Source: an uncultured Anaeromusa sp. (GTDB lineage Bacteria > Bacillota > Negativicutes > Anaeromusales > Anaeromusaceae). Taken from it: 64,000 bases of DNA. This document shows, one piece after another, positions 9,374-18,370 of this stretch (position 1 is the stretch's first letter; each line of letters starts with the position of its first letter). A program made the position numbers and the translations under genes. The stretch is from assembly GCF_963668665.1 (NCBI RefSeq), contig NZ_OY764902.1, positions 645,001 through 709,000 of the forward strand. The letters run 5' to 3'. Below the pieces are notes generated by a model. The model was not told where the DNA came from and searched no databases. It saw nothing but the letters and a program-made list of their open reading frames with translations.

Positions 9374-9631
9374 TTATCGCTTGTCGTCATCAAGCAGTTC
9401 CATTAATTCCTGATAGTCCTGCTCCAGCTTGCCAAACTCTTCCGCCAGATTCAGCGCCGTCAATACAGCTACTTTGGCTACGGACAGCCTGGGATTACTG
9501 CGCGCCAGCTGACGCATCCTCTGGTCAACCGTCGCAGCAATCTTCCGCACGGTTTCCGCTTCCATATCCCCTTTCAGAGTATAGGCTTCGCCAAAAATTT
9601 CCACCGTCACCTTGCACTTGTTTTTATCCAT
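9374..9631 (-). CDS. zapA: Cell division protein ZapA
   Basis: 85 aa. The N-terminal beta-rich ZapA head (VTVEIFGEAYTLKGD) and a C-terminal coiled coil (~50-85) match the family. ZapA crosslinks FtsZ protofilaments at the division site. I start at the ATG at 9631 because AGGTGA lies 5-6 bases upstream. A GTG five codons earlier has no ribosome site. It follows pheT in the same direction after a 90-base gap, a neighbourhood common in Bacillota. Confidence 0.9.
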   Translation of the reverse strand: MDKNKCKVTVEIFGEAYTLKGDMEAETVRKIAATVDQRMRQLARSNPRLSVAKVAVLTALNLAEEFGKLEQDYQELMELLDDDKR

Positions 9632-9721
9632 CTCGTCACCTGACACTTTATGCGTATTTCGTCTTAGTCATTCATTCGACAAGAATAAACTAATTCCTTC
9701 CCAAGACAAAATGCAACCTTC

Positions 9722-12163
9722 CTATTGACGCAGTTCGCAGCCAAAACGCTCGTGAAGGCGACTGATGATTTTTTGAATCACTGCCTCCACTTCTTCGTCA
9801 GTCAGCGTTTTCTCAGCAGACTGGAAGAGCAGCGAGAAGGCCAGGCTGCGTTGGTTCGCAGGCAAGCGGTCTCCTTTATACAAGTCAAAAAGAGTAACTT
9901 GCTTTAGCAAGGCGCCGCCAATTTTATTGATTTCCTGCTCTAGCGCGCCTGCAGAAATTTCATCAGAAGTAACAAACGCTAAATCCCGCTGCATCCCTGG
10001 GAATTTAGGCAATGCCGTGTAGGTCGGCAGACGTTTCCATAAAGGAAGCATAGCTTCCAACGACAGTTCGCAAAGGAACACAGGCGCCCGCAGGCCAAAA
10101 GCTTCCCGCGTATCAGGGTGCACTTCGCCAACCCAGCCAAGTTCTTTGCCTCCCGGATAAACGATACGAGCGCAGCGTCCCGGATGCAATGCCGGATGAA
10201 CCGCCTTTTCAAAAACAGCCTTGCTTAAGCCCAGCGAACTGAGAAGCTGTTCCGCCAAACCCTTAGCGTCATAAAAATCAACAGGTTCTTGGCCTTGGCT
10301 CCAGCCTTGGGGCTGTCTTCTGCCCGTCAGCGCGGCGCACAACATCCAAGGCTCTTGAGGCAGCGTATCCATGGGCAAGTTTTTCGGCAAATATACCGCG
10401 CCAATTTCAAACAAGCGCACATCTTCATTGCGGCGAGCCACATTGCGGCCTACCATTTCCAGCATATTTCCCAGCAGCGTAGTACGCAAGATTGGGAATT
10501 CATCCGTAATGGGATTTAATACAGGCACCGCTTGGCGGCGTACGTCTTCCGCCCCCAAACGCAAGGCGTCAAATACTTTAGGATGAGAAAAGCTGAAGGA
10601 GATGCCTTGCATGAAACCGGCAGCCACACATTGCTGCGTAAGCAGGTCCACCAAATCATGGCGCTGGCTTTGTCCGCCTGGTGCTACTGCCGCCGCAGGC
10701 AGAGAAGCTTGAATCTGCTCAAAGCCATGCATGCGTGCAATTTCCTCAGAAACATCGGCCATTCCTTCCACATCATCGCGCCAAGAAGGAACGCCTAAGG
10801 TAACTTTATCGCCTTCTGTCTGAAGAATGGTAAAATACAAGCGCTGCAAAATTTCGCTCATGCAGTCTGCTGACAAGGACGTTCCCAAACGGCGATTCAC
10901 CTCAGCTACGGAAAAGGAAACCGTTCTCGGCTCTTGCACTACCGGGTAGGCATCAGCGTACCCCGGCGCCACACGGCAGGCTCCCATTTCTTGCAGCAAC
11001 TGCGCCGCCCGATCCAGCGCGTCTGTTGCACGCGCCACGTCGGTACCGCGTTCAAAGCGGCCCGAAGCCTCCGAGCGCAGGCCCAACTGACGAGCAGTTC
11101 TCCGGATGTTCGCCCCTTGAAAATGCGCGGCTTCCAAAATGACCGTCTGCGTAGCATCGGTCACTTCGCTGTCAAAACCGCCCATTACGCCGGCCAAGCC
11201 TGCGGGTCCTTCAGCGTCAGCGATAACAAGCATGCTGGAGTTTAGTTTTCTTTCTACCGAATCCAGCGTCACCAGCTCTTCCCCGTCGTCAGCCAGTCGC
11301 GCCGTCAAAGAAGCGCCGCGTACGCGTGAAGCGTCATACGCATGCAAGGGCTGTCCCATTTCCAGCATGACAAAATTGGTCACATCTACAACATTGCTGA
11401 TGGAGCGCATGCCTGCCGCTTCAACCCGTCTGACCAGCCATTCCGGCGAAGGACCCACTTTTACATTGTGAAGCACCCGCGCGGCAAAGCGGCGGCACAA
11501 ATCCGGACAAGCCGTATGCACGGTCACTGTTTCACTTGCTTGCGGTAAAGCCGCATCCTCTTGAACCTTAATTGCCGGCAAGGTTAAAGAAGCTCCGGTT
11601 AAAGCAGCAACTTCCCGCGCCAAGCCAATAACGCTGAAGCAATCAGGACGATTAGCCGTTAGCTCAAAGCCCAAAATAACTTGATTCAAGCCCAGCACAT
11701 CTTGGATTCCCTGGCCAATTTCCGTAGCAGCCGGCAGAATATAAATGCCGCTGCGCTGTTCCTCCGGCAGTTCTTCCGAATCAATCCCCAGCTCTTTGGC
11801 GGAGCAAAGCATGCCGTAAGAAGGCTCGCCTCGCAACTTGCTGGCTTTAATAGACACCCCGTTCGGCAAGTGCGCCCCCTCTAAGGCGACAGGAATTACA
11901 TCCTTTTCTTGCACGTTGGCAGCGCCAGTCACAATTTGCAGCAGCTCCGCTGCGCCTACATTAACGCGACAAATGCGTAGTTTATCTGCATTAGGATGAG
12001 GCAAAATCTCTTCAATTTTACCGACCACCACTTTTTCCAAACCTTGTCCCTGGTATTCAATTTCCTCTACAGGAATACCAGCCATAGTCAATGCATCCGC
12101 CAATTCTTGCGGCGCAGTCTGAATCGTTACATAGTCATTAAGCCATTCAATGGATGTGCGCAT
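9722..12163 (-). CDS. pheT: Phenylalanine-tRNA ligase beta subunit
   Basis: 813 aa, standard length. Order: EMAP-type tRNA-binding domain (~40-150, HPNADKLRICRVNVG), B3/B4 editing domain (~210-380), B5 domain (~400-475), catalytic-like core and C-terminal FDX anticodon-binding domain (~720-813, FPGMQRDLAFV). It pairs with PheS in the alpha2-beta2 enzyme that charges tRNA-Phe, and the B3/B4 domain removes mischarged Tyr-tRNA. The start is 20 bases after the pheS stop with SD AGGAGG. The operon is controlled by the upstream T-box. Confidence 0.98.
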   Translation of the reverse strand: MRTSIEWLNDYVTIQTAPQELADALTMAGIPVEEIEYQGQGLEKVVVGKIEEILPHPNADKLRICRVNVGAAELLQIVTGAANVQEKDVIPVALEGAHLPNGVSIKASKLRGEPSYGMLCSAKELGIDSEELPEEQRSGIYILPAATEIGQGIQDVLGLNQVILGFELTANRPDCFSVIGLAREVAALTGASLTLPAIKVQEDAALPQASETVTVHTACPDLCRRFAARVLHNVKVGPSPEWLVRRVEAAGMRSISNVVDVTNFVMLEMGQPLHAYDASRVRGASLTARLADDGEELVTLDSVERKLNSSMLVIADAEGPAGLAGVMGGFDSEVTDATQTVILEAAHFQGANIRRTARQLGLRSEASGRFERGTDVARATDALDRAAQLLQEMGACRVAPGYADAYPVVQEPRTVSFSVAEVNRRLGTSLSADCMSEILQRLYFTILQTEGDKVTLGVPSWRDDVEGMADVSEEIARMHGFEQIQASLPAAAVAPGGQSQRHDLVDLLTQQCVAAGFMQGISFSFSHPKVFDALRLGAEDVRRQAVPVLNPITDEFPILRTTLLGNMLEMVGRNVARRNEDVRLFEIGAVYLPKNLPMDTLPQEPWMLCAALTGRRQPQGWSQGQEPVDFYDAKGLAEQLLSSLGLSKAVFEKAVHPALHPGRCARIVYPGGKELGWVGEVHPDTREAFGLRAPVFLCELSLEAMLPLWKRLPTYTALPKFPGMQRDLAFVTSDEISAGALEQEINKIGGALLKQVTLFDLYKGDRLPANQRSLAFSLLFQSAEKTLTDEEVEAVIQKIISRLHERFGCELRQ

Positions 12164-12183
12164 GAGAATCCTCCTTTGTACAA

Positions 12184-13206
12184 TTAAAACTGCCGCAAAA
12201 AGCGAACGTCATTTTCATAAAACAGACGCAAATCGTCAATTTGGTACAAAAGCATGGCAATGCGTTCCACGCCCATGCCAAAAGCAAAGCCTTGCACCTT
12301 GTTCGGATCGTAGCCGCTCAACTCCAGCACTCGCGGATGCACCATGCCGGAACCTAAAATTTCCAACCAGCCGGTTTGCTTGCAGACCCGGCAGCCTTTC
12401 CCCTGGCAAATCACGCAGGAAATGTCCACTTCAGCGCTCGGTTCCGTAAAAGGAAAGAAACTAGGACGAAAACGAACCCCAGTATTAGAGCCGAAAATTT
12501 CCCGAATAAAGAGTTCCAAGGTTCCCTTTAAATCGGCAAAATTGATCTCCTTGTCAATAACCAAGCCTTCTACCTGATGGAACATCGGCGAGTGCGTGGC
12601 GTCGTAATCACAGCGATATACTTTGCCAGGCGCAATAATCCGCACCGGACTATTCGGCTCGCTGGCTTGCATAACCCGCGCCTGTACTGGCGAGGTATGA
12701 GTCCGAAGCAACAGCTCCGGCGTAATATAAAAAGTATCCTGCATATCCCTTGCCGGATGATCCGGCGGCAAGTTCAAAGCTTCAAAATTATAGGAATCTT
12801 CTTCCACTTCCGGCCCTTCGGCTACCGCAAAGCCCATGCGCATAAAGACCGCCTTAATACGATCCAAGGTCAGCATCAGCGGATGCACATGCCCGTTAAA
12901 AGACGCTCTCCCAGCCAAAGTAATATCAATGGTTTCTTTTTCCAAACGATCTTGAAGCTCAGTGGCTTTCAAAGCCCCTGCCCGCTCTTCTAGGAGCGCC
13001 TCCAACTTGGCCCGCACTTCATTCACGAGCGCGCCTATGCGCGGACGTTCTTCCGGCGACAATGCTCCCATACCGCGCAAAACAGCAGTTAAGCTGCCTT
13101 TTTTGCCCAAGTATTTTACTTTCAACTCATTCAAGGCGGCTACGGTTTGCGCCTGCTGCATCTCCTGCAACGCTTCCGCTTGTAAAATCTGTAGCTGATT
13201 TTCCAT
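12184..13206 (-). CDS. pheS: Phenylalanine-tRNA ligase alpha subunit
   Basis: 340 aa. An N-terminal coiled coil (~1-90) is followed by the class II catalytic core with motif 2 ([14 protein letters not shown]) and motif 3 ([13 protein letters not shown]). A Cys pair cluster ([12 protein letters not shown], ~270-285) resembles the zinc site seen in some bacterial PheS. I start at the ATG at 13206, preceded by AGGAGG at 13217-13222. A longer open frame upstream only reads through the T-box terminator and is not coding. Confidence 0.98.
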   Translation of the reverse strand: MENQLQILQAEALQEMQQAQTVAALNELKVKYLGKKGSLTAVLRGMGALSPEERPRIGALVNEVRAKLEALLEERAGALKATELQDRLEKETIDITLAGRASFNGHVHPLMLTLDRIKAVFMRMGFAVAEGPEVEEDSYNFEALNLPPDHPARDMQDTFYITPELLLRTHTSPVQARVMQASEPNSPVRIIAPGKVYRCDYDATHSPMFHQVEGLVIDKEINFADLKGTLELFIREIFGSNTGVRFRPSFFPFTEPSAEVDISCVICQGKGCRVCKQTGWLEILGSGMVHPRVLELSGYDPNKVQGFAFGMGVERIAMLLYQIDDLRLFYENDVRFLRQF

Positions 13207-13235
13207 GTTCCACTTGCCTCCTGTTTTATAATCAT

Positions 13236-13500
13236 TGCAAAAAAACAAAGCCCTTCCACCCCCTCGAAAGGGGCGAAAAAGCTTATTCGCGGTACCACCC
13301 TTGTTTGTACTCAAGCTTCGTAACGTGAAGCAGTCCGTGTTTACCTACTTGAATTCAGAAAAGCGTTCAGTAAACAAGGCTCCGGAGCGAACTTCTGACA
13401 GCGAAAATACAGCGCGCTTACAGTCCATGGCAACGCCTCCCTGAAGAATTCTCCTCTGCATACTTTCTCCTTCATCACCAGCACTATGTAGTTCGTTCCC
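13236..13500 (-). promoter_or_regulatory. T-box leader of pheST (Phe specifier)
   Basis: The minus strand carries the T-box core AGGGTGGTACCGCG (13288-13301) and the Stem I segment with AGTA. The specifier-loop context GAATTCAAG puts TTC, a Phe codon, at 13351-13353. A terminator stem around CCCC-TTTCGA-GGGG ending in seven Ts follows at 13236-13284. Uncharged tRNA-Phe should pair with the specifier and the T-box bulge and prevent termination. The specifier assignment agrees with the regulated genes. Confidence 0.92.
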
Positions 13501-13517
13501 AAGCCGTAAACCGCTCT

Positions 13518-13607
13518 TTATTGCAATAAAAGGCGGCGGTACAGGAGATACGCGGCAATGGAGCCAGTTGCTTCAAATACTTTCCATAGCATATCGGTGG
13601 TCATCAT
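13518..13607 (-). CDS. yqzL: YqzL-like small protein
   Basis: 29 aa. It contains LWKVFEATGSIAAYLLYRRL, the hallmark of the short YqzL family of Bacillota (function unknown). The start is the first of two adjacent ATGs, with SD GGAGGG 8 bases upstream. It lies between a strong promoter and the pheS T-box, so it is probably the first gene of the pheST transcript. Shorter than the Bacillus protein (~47 aa). A longer reading upstream lacks a ribosome site. Confidence 0.7.
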   Translation of the reverse strand: MMTTDMLWKVFEATGSIAAYLLYRRLLLQ

Positions 13608-13661
13608 GGCGAGACCCTCCCTGCTCCTGTTCAGCATGCTTTCAGGAAATTTCTTGTTGTC

Positions 13662-13691
13662 ATTATACCATATCAAAAGCAGCTCTGACAA
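13662..13691 (-). promoter_or_regulatory. Promoter of yqzL-pheS-pheT
   Basis: On the minus strand: -35 TTGTCA (13686-13691), 18-bp spacer, -10 TATAAT (13662-13667) preceded by TGG (extended -10). It lies about 50 bases upstream of yqzL. Confidence 0.8.
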
Positions 13692-13759
13692 GCCAAGTCC
13701 GCTCTTAACCAAGGGCTTTCTCTAAAAATACAAAAAACGCATTTATCTTATTTTATTTC

Positions 13760-14575
13760 TTAGCTCAGCCGCTGCCGCATAGCTTCATAGAGCAGCAGCG
13801 AGCCGGCCATAGCCACATTCAAAGACTCCATTCCTCCCGGCATGGGAATGAAAACGGCGCCATCCGCCTCTTCTTGCCAAAAAGCCGACGCCCCTTCTCC
13901 TTCGTTGCCTAAAAGCAGCAAATGCCTTGCTTTTAAATCAGCCTGATAGCTTGGTCGGCCTCCTTCGAGCGCAGCTACCCACAATGCAAGTTTTTGCTGT
14001 TTCCGAAGGCGGTTCAAGGTCTCCGGCTGTATTTTTTGCACTACAGGCAAACGAAAAACAGCCCCCATACCGGCACGCACCGCTTTACTGCTAAAAGCGT
14101 CTGTGGTCCCTTCCAGCAAAACAGCCCCGACTGCGCCTAACGCCGCAGCCGTCCGCAGCAAGGCGCCGACATTTCCCGGATCCTGCACGCGATCCAGTAC
14201 AAGGAGCGGCCCGTCACCAGGCATAGCCAGCACCTGCTCAAGTTCCCAGTACTTTTGCCGCACGACCGCTAAAATGCCTTGCGGCGTCTGCGTCTCGCCA
14301 AGCTTGCGCAATAGCTCGCCGGAAACTTGCAACAGTCGGCCATATGGCTGTTGGCGCTTTCGCAGCAGCTCTTCCATCTGCGTTTTTTGTCCATAATCAT
14401 CGGCTGCAACAAGAAACAGCAATTCCCAATCTGATTGGATCGCTTCTTGCACCGCCCGCGTGCCTTCCACGATAAATAAGCCGCTCTCGTCTCGTTTTTT
14501 GCGCTGTTGCAAGGAGCGAATTTGTTTCAATTGTTCATTCGCAGCACTGCCTATTTTTTCCCAATACAACGTCAT
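13760..14575 (-). CDS. SpoU/TrmH-family RNA 2'-O-methyltransferase
   Basis: 271 aa. An N-terminal SpoU substrate-binding domain (~15-100) is followed by a SPOUT knot with motif 1 DPGNVGALLRTA (~150), motif 2 LLLGNEGEGAS (~215) and motif 3 SLNVAMAGSLLLYEA (~250). The family transfers methyl from S-adenosylmethionine to ribose 2'-OH of rRNA or tRNA (RlmB-like or TsnR-like). The target cannot be named from sequence. Its ATG overlaps the ktrA stop by 4 bases (ATGA). In many Bacillota a similar gene lies near pheST and rplT, as here. Confidence 0.92.
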   Translation of the reverse strand: MTLYWEKIGSAANEQLKQIRSLQQRKKRDESGLFIVEGTRAVQEAIQSDWELLFLVAADDYGQKTQMEELLRKRQQPYGRLLQVSGELLRKLGETQTPQGILAVVRQKYWELEQVLAMPGDGPLLVLDRVQDPGNVGALLRTAAALGAVGAVLLEGTTDAFSSKAVRAGMGAVFRLPVVQKIQPETLNRLRKQQKLALWVAALEGGRPSYQADLKARHLLLLGNEGEGASAFWQEEADGAVFIPMPGGMESLNVAMAGSLLLYEAMRQRLS

Positions 14576-15228
14576 TCAAGCTCCTCCAAGCGCTGGACGC
14601 CCCGATTCGCGCCGACAACGAACAGCACATCTTTATCCATAATTTTCTCCGTTGGCTGCGGCGGCACCAATAACTGCTCCCCTCGACGTATAGCTACCAC
14701 ATTGACCTCATAACGACCGCGTAAATCCGTTTCCACCAGATTTTTTCCGACCAACACCTTGGGGGCTGTTACTTCCACAATACTGTACTCAGGAGATAAC
14801 TCAATGTACTCCAAAACATTGCTTGAAACAAGATTGTGCGCCACACGCTGCCCCATGTCCCGTTCCGGATACACAACTCGGTCCGCGCCTATTTTCTCCA
14901 GCATCTTTCCATGAAGATTGTTTTTCGCTTTAGCGACAATATAAGATACTCCCATCTCTTTGAGCTGCAGCGTCGTCATCAAGTTTGCCTGTACATCTGC
15001 CCCAATGGCCACTACAACGACGTCAAAATTCCGAATCCCCAGGGCTTTCAACGTATCCTCATCCGTAGTGTCCGCCTGGACCACATGAGTTACTTCATCG
15101 CTAAAATCCTGCACCCGCGTTTCATCGGTATCAACCGCCAACACTTCATAGCCCATCTCATACAGCGTTTTAGCCACACTGGTGCCAAAACGCCCTAACC
15201 CTATAATGGCAAATTGCTTTCTTTTCAT
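14572..15228 (-). CDS. ktrA: Potassium channel regulatory subunit (TrkA/KtrA family)
   Basis: 218 aa. The N-terminal RCK Rossmann domain has GLGRFGTSVAKTLYEMG (~8-24) and acidic VDTDE (~34) for nucleotide binding. The C-terminal TrkA-C domain is ~140-218. It gates the KtrB channel encoded just upstream (33-base gap). The start is the ATG at 15228, because TGAGGA lies 6 bases before it. An ATG four codons upstream lacks such a site. Confidence 0.93.
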   Translation of the reverse strand: MKRKQFAIIGLGRFGTSVAKTLYEMGYEVLAVDTDETRVQDFSDEVTHVVQADTTDEDTLKALGIRNFDVVVVAIGADVQANLMTTLQLKEMGVSYIVAKAKNNLHGKMLEKIGADRVVYPERDMGQRVAHNLVSSNVLEYIELSPEYSIVEVTAPKVLVGKNLVETDLRGRYEVNVVAIRRGEQLLVPPQPTEKIMDKDVLFVVGANRGVQRLEELE

Positions 15229-15261
15229 AACAATCCTCATTTCTGGAATTCACTGGCTTTC

Positions 15262-16617
15262 TCAGCCAATAATAAACTTCCCTTCCGGGTAATGCATGGT
15301 CCGCTTGTTTTTTCGTGAACGCAGCGTTAAAGCCATCACCAGCGTCACAGGTCCCACTCTGCCCGCAAACATCGTAAAAATCAGCCAAAGCTTTCCGGGC
15401 TCCGATAAGCTTGGCGTAATTCCCGTTGTCAAGCCCACCGTGCCAAATGCGGAAACAACTTCAAAAAGCAAATTTAAAAATGGGGCGCTTTCGCTGATAC
15501 AAAGCATCATGGTCACAAAGCAGACTAACGACGCAGAAATAAACACCACCGTGAAAGCCTTGTAAATAATGCCGTGCGGAATGCGGCGCTTAAAAAGCTC
15601 TGCATCCTCTCTGCCGCGCATCATCGCCCAAATAGAAGCCAAGAGCACGCCCAGCGTCGAGGTCTTGATACCGCCGCCTGTTGAAGAAGGCGACGCCCCC
15701 ACAAACATCAAGAGAATTAAAAAAAACAAAGTTTCCGGCCCCAAAGTATCCAGTGGCAACGTATTATAGCCAGCCGTCCTCGCCGAAACTGCTTGAAAGT
15801 AACTGCTGAGAATTTTATCCGGCCAAGAAAGCGGCCCCATGCCTGCAGGATTTGCATGCTCAAATACTAAAATTCCCAATGTGCCAATCACCAGCAATAC
15901 AGCCGACATCACAATAACAAGGCGCGAATGTACAGTAAGCTTGCTGAAAGAACGTTGATTCCAAGCGTCTGCCATAACCATAAATCCGATGCCCCCAAGG
16001 ATAATTAACGTAGTCACCGTTATATTTATGGTCAGATCAGACACATACGCAGTCAGGCTGCTGTAATTGCCAAACAAATCAAACCCGGCATTGCAAAAAG
16101 AAGACACCGCATGCCAATAGCCATAATAAATACCAATCGGTCCAAACTCATCATACCAGCGCCAGGCCAGAATCGTGCCGCCGATCCCTTCAATTAACAA
16201 CGTTATCTTGATGACATACAAAGCCAGCCGCACCACGCCGGACATGGTAATTTGATTCAACGCTTCTTGCAAAATCAAACGTTCCCGCAAATGAATGCGC
16301 TTACCAAGCATGATGCCCATTAATGTCGTCATGGTCATAATGCCCAAACCGCCAATTTGAATCAAAAAAATAATGACAAGCTGCCCAAATAAGGAAAAAT
16401 GCTTTCCCGTATCTAACACCACCAAACCCGTTACACAGACAGCCGATGTAGCCGTAAACAACGCATCAATAAAAGACGTTCCATTACCTGACGTCGTAGC
16501 TTGGGGCAGTGTTAGCAAGCCACTTCCCAACAAGATAATCCCCGCAAATCCAAGAACTAGAATTTGATAGGGCGTCAACGTCCATTCTTTCAAAAAACTA
16601 AGAGTCCTGTTTTTCAA
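15262..16617 (-). CDS. ktrB: Potassium uptake channel subunit (KtrB/TrkH family)
   Basis: 451 aa membrane protein with the four repeated M1-P-M2 units. The selectivity-filter glycines are visible in SAVCVTGL (~60), FCNAGFD (~175), ARTAGYN (~280) and FGTVGLT (~390). Length and filters fit KtrB, a sodium-coupled potassium transporter controlled by ATP/ADP binding of KtrA. The likely start is TTG with GGAG about 9 bases upstream, since no ATG fits the N-terminus. First gene of the ktrB-ktrA-methyltransferase run. Confidence 0.93.
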   Translation of the reverse strand: MKNRTLSFLKEWTLTPYQILVLGFAGIILLGSGLLTLPQATTSGNGTSFIDALFTATSAVCVTGLVVLDTGKHFSLFGQLVIIFLIQIGGLGIMTMTTLMGIMLGKRIHLRERLILQEALNQITMSGVVRLALYVIKITLLIEGIGGTILAWRWYDEFGPIGIYYGYWHAVSSFCNAGFDLFGNYSSLTAYVSDLTINITVTTLIILGGIGFMVMADAWNQRSFSKLTVHSRLVIVMSAVLLVIGTLGILVFEHANPAGMGPLSWPDKILSSYFQAVSARTAGYNTLPLDTLGPETLFFLILLMFVGASPSSTGGGIKTSTLGVLLASIWAMMRGREDAELFKRRIPHGIIYKAFTVVFISASLVCFVTMMLCISESAPFLNLLFEVVSAFGTVGLTTGITPSLSEPGKLWLIFTMFAGRVGPVTLVMALTLRSRKNKRTMHYPEGKFIIG

Positions 16618-16700
16618 GACGATCGCTCCACTCCAGCCTATATTCTTCCCAGTTCATTATAAGCACTCCATTAGCGCCCGTCTAGAGGGGGCGGAAACTT

Positions 16701-16741
16701 AAAAAGCAGGAGAAAACGAAGCAATGCCTCGAAATCTCCTG
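16701..16741 (-). terminator. Terminator of the aldolase gene
   Basis: CAGGAGA/TCTCCTG outer stem (16707-16713, 16735-16741) with an inner CGAGGC/GCTTCG helix and a T5 tail on the minus strand. It starts 16 bases after the aldolase stop. Confidence 0.65.
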
Positions 16742-16756
16742 TCTGAATGGTGCTCT

Positions 16757-17581
16757 TTAAATAGCTTTGGCCTTAGAGATGCACTCAAAGGCCAGCATGT
16801 ACTTGCGCACCGACTCTTTGACGCCTTTTTTAACAATAGCCATCAAATTGACATAATTCATGTGCGGCGTCCGCGACAGTTCTTTTTTCAACTGCTCCGC
16901 CGCCACCGTTGACGTGTCGGTTGCAATATTAATTTTAGCAATGCCTGCTTGAATCAAACGCCGATACTCTTCCGCCTGCAGGCCAGCGCCGCCATGCATG
17001 ACTAACGGAATCTGCACCATCTGACGCAGCATTCCAAGACGTTCAACGTCCAGTGCAGCATCTGCACTATCTCCTAAATGATTACCACAGCCTACCGCCA
17101 AGGCGTCAATACGAGTTTTTTGCGCAAACAGCGCCGCCTCTTCTAACCCGCTTGCAGCCTCGCCGCCCAAGGAGCCAAGTTCCCCTTCCACCGTCAGCCC
17201 GGAAGCATGCGCAATTTTGGCCACTTCCTTCGTCCGGCGTATGTTTTCCTCAAAAGACAGCCTGGAACCGTCAAACATGACCGAAGTAAACCCCCACCGC
17301 ACGGCTTTCAAAATCCCCTCGTACGTATGGCTGTGATCCAAATGCAAGGCCACTGGAACACTTGCTTTATGAGCAGCCCGCACCATAGCAGCTCCCAGCA
17401 AATCCGCGTCGACAAACTTAAATAACCGTTCCGGAATCCCCAGAACTAAAGGCGTTTTTAATTCTTCCGCTACTTCAACTACCGCTCCCAAGGTTTCAAA
17501 ATTAAAAACATTAAATCCTCCTACTGCGTATTGCCGCCGCCGCGCATCCTGTAGAAGTTCTGCCATTGTTACTAAAGCCAC
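16757..17581 (-). CDS. Class II (zinc) ketose-bisphosphate aldolase
   Basis: 274 aa, FbaA/GatY/KbaY family: a TIM barrel that reversibly cleaves fructose- or tagatose-1,6-bisphosphate. Visible features are the catalytic/zinc HLDHS (~79-83), GGFNVFNFE near the N-terminus, EGELGSLGG (~135), CGNHLGD (~170) carrying the histidine normally in a G-x-x-H-G motif, HGGAG (~200) and NIATD (~225). The CGNHLG form is unusual and may mark a subfamily with another substrate. The start is GTG with GGGAGAG seven bases upstream. It stands alone, with terminators on both sides. Confidence 0.85.
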   Translation of the reverse strand: MALVTMAELLQDARRRQYAVGGFNVFNFETLGAVVEVAEELKTPLVLGIPERLFKFVDADLLGAAMVRAAHKASVPVALHLDHSHTYEGILKAVRWGFTSVMFDGSRLSFEENIRRTKEVAKIAHASGLTVEGELGSLGGEAASGLEEAALFAQKTRIDALAVGCGNHLGDSADAALDVERLGMLRQMVQIPLVMHGGAGLQAEEYRRLIQAGIAKINIATDTSTVAAEQLKKELSRTPHMNYVNLMAIVKKGVKESVRKYMLAFECISKAKAI

Positions 17582-17656
17582 GACACAACTCTCCCTTCAG
17601 GGTTTATTTATTATGTTTTTTCTTTTCGCCATAAAAATCCAAAACCCCTGCGGGAA

Positions 17657-17704
17657 AAGCAAAGATAATTTGAAAAACACAAACTTTTCAAATTATCTTT
17701 GCTT
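17657..17704 (-). terminator. Second hairpin between rplT and the aldolase gene
   Basis: A perfect 20-bp stem (17657-17676 with 17685-17704) and an 8-base loop, followed on the minus strand by TTTTCCCGC. It probably backs up the rplT terminator, or folds in the aldolase leader, 76 bases before the GTG start. Confidence 0.6.
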
Positions 17705-17736
17705 AAAGAAAAAAGCCGGCCCTAAGGCCGGCTTTT
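17705..17736 (-). terminator. Terminator of the infC-rpmI-rplT operon
   Basis: GCCGGCC/GGCCGGC stem (17715-17721, 17726-17732), CTAA/TTAG loop, and a tail of T6 C T3 on the minus strand, 13 bases after the rplT stop. Confidence 0.9.
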
Positions 17737-17748
17737 CGATAGTTTGTT

Positions 17749-18102
17749 TTACAGTTTTGCTTTAGCGGTTTCAACCAGCTGGTTGAAAGCAGCCAGATCA
17801 TTGACAGCCAAATCGGCCAACATTTTACGGTTTACTTCCACGCCGGCTTTAGTCAAGCCATTGATCAATTTGCTGTAGGATAAGCCGTTAATACGGGCAG
17901 CCGCATTGATACGGGCAATCCACAGACGACGGAATTCGCCTTTTTTCGCACGACGGTCACGACGAGCGTAGAACAACGCTTTCATGACTAATTCGTTGGC
18001 TTTTTTAAACTGCTTGCTGCGGGCGCCACGGTAGCCTTTAGCCAGCTTCAGAATTTTTTTATGGCGTCTATGTGCAGTAACGCCTTTTTTTACTCTCGGC
18101 AT
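17749..18102 (-). CDS. rplT: 50S ribosomal protein L20
   Basis: 117 aa, standard length. It begins [19 protein letters not shown] and contains the basic N-terminal extension that threads into 23S rRNA and the globular domain used in assembly and autoregulation. Last gene of infC-rpmI-rplT. In Bacillus L20 represses this operon through the leader RNA. SD GGAGGG upstream. Confidence 0.98.
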   Translation of the reverse strand: MPRVKKGVTAHRRHKKILKLAKGYRGARSKQFKKANELVMKALFYARRDRRAKKGEFRRLWIARINAAARINGLSYSKLINGLTKAGVEVNRKMLADLAVNDLAAFNQLVETAKAKL

Positions 18103-18142
18103 TTTAATCCCTCCAGAAAGTGTGCATTAAAATAATTTCAAA

Positions 18143-18340
18143 TTATGCGTTCGGCAGCATAAGCTGTACGCGCTTGTGGTCGGACTTGCTTACCAGCGAA
18201 GCTTTGCGCAGGTTGCGCTTACGCTTAGGCGATTTGCATTCCAGGATATGGCTTTTAAAAGCTTTGGCGCGCTTGAACTCACCGCTAGCGGTGATACGAA
18301 AACGTTTGGCAGCGCTTCTACGAGTTTTGATTTTCGGCAT
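18143..18340 (-). CDS. rpmI: 50S ribosomal protein L35
   Basis: 65 aa. It begins [20 protein letters not shown], the invariant start of L35; the highly basic composition fits. It lies between infC (30 bases) and rplT (40 bases). Confidence 0.98.
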   Translation of the reverse strand: MPKIKTRRSAAKRFRITASGEFKRAKAFKSHILECKSPKRKRNLRKASLVSKSDHKRVQLMLPNA

Positions 18341-18370
18341 TACTTGCTCCCCCTTGCTGTTGTTTCAGTT

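Noticed and set aside
13207..13314. N-terminal extension of pheS by 36 codons
   Set aside because: The extra codons translate the T-box terminator and poly-T tail; a strong SD stands before the ATG at 13206. The same applies to the 23-codon extension of thrS (20998-21066).
17657..17704. Riboswitch in front of the aldolase gene
   Set aside because: It is a plain perfect hairpin with no conserved aptamer sequence; tandem terminator or simple leader hairpin is the simpler reading.
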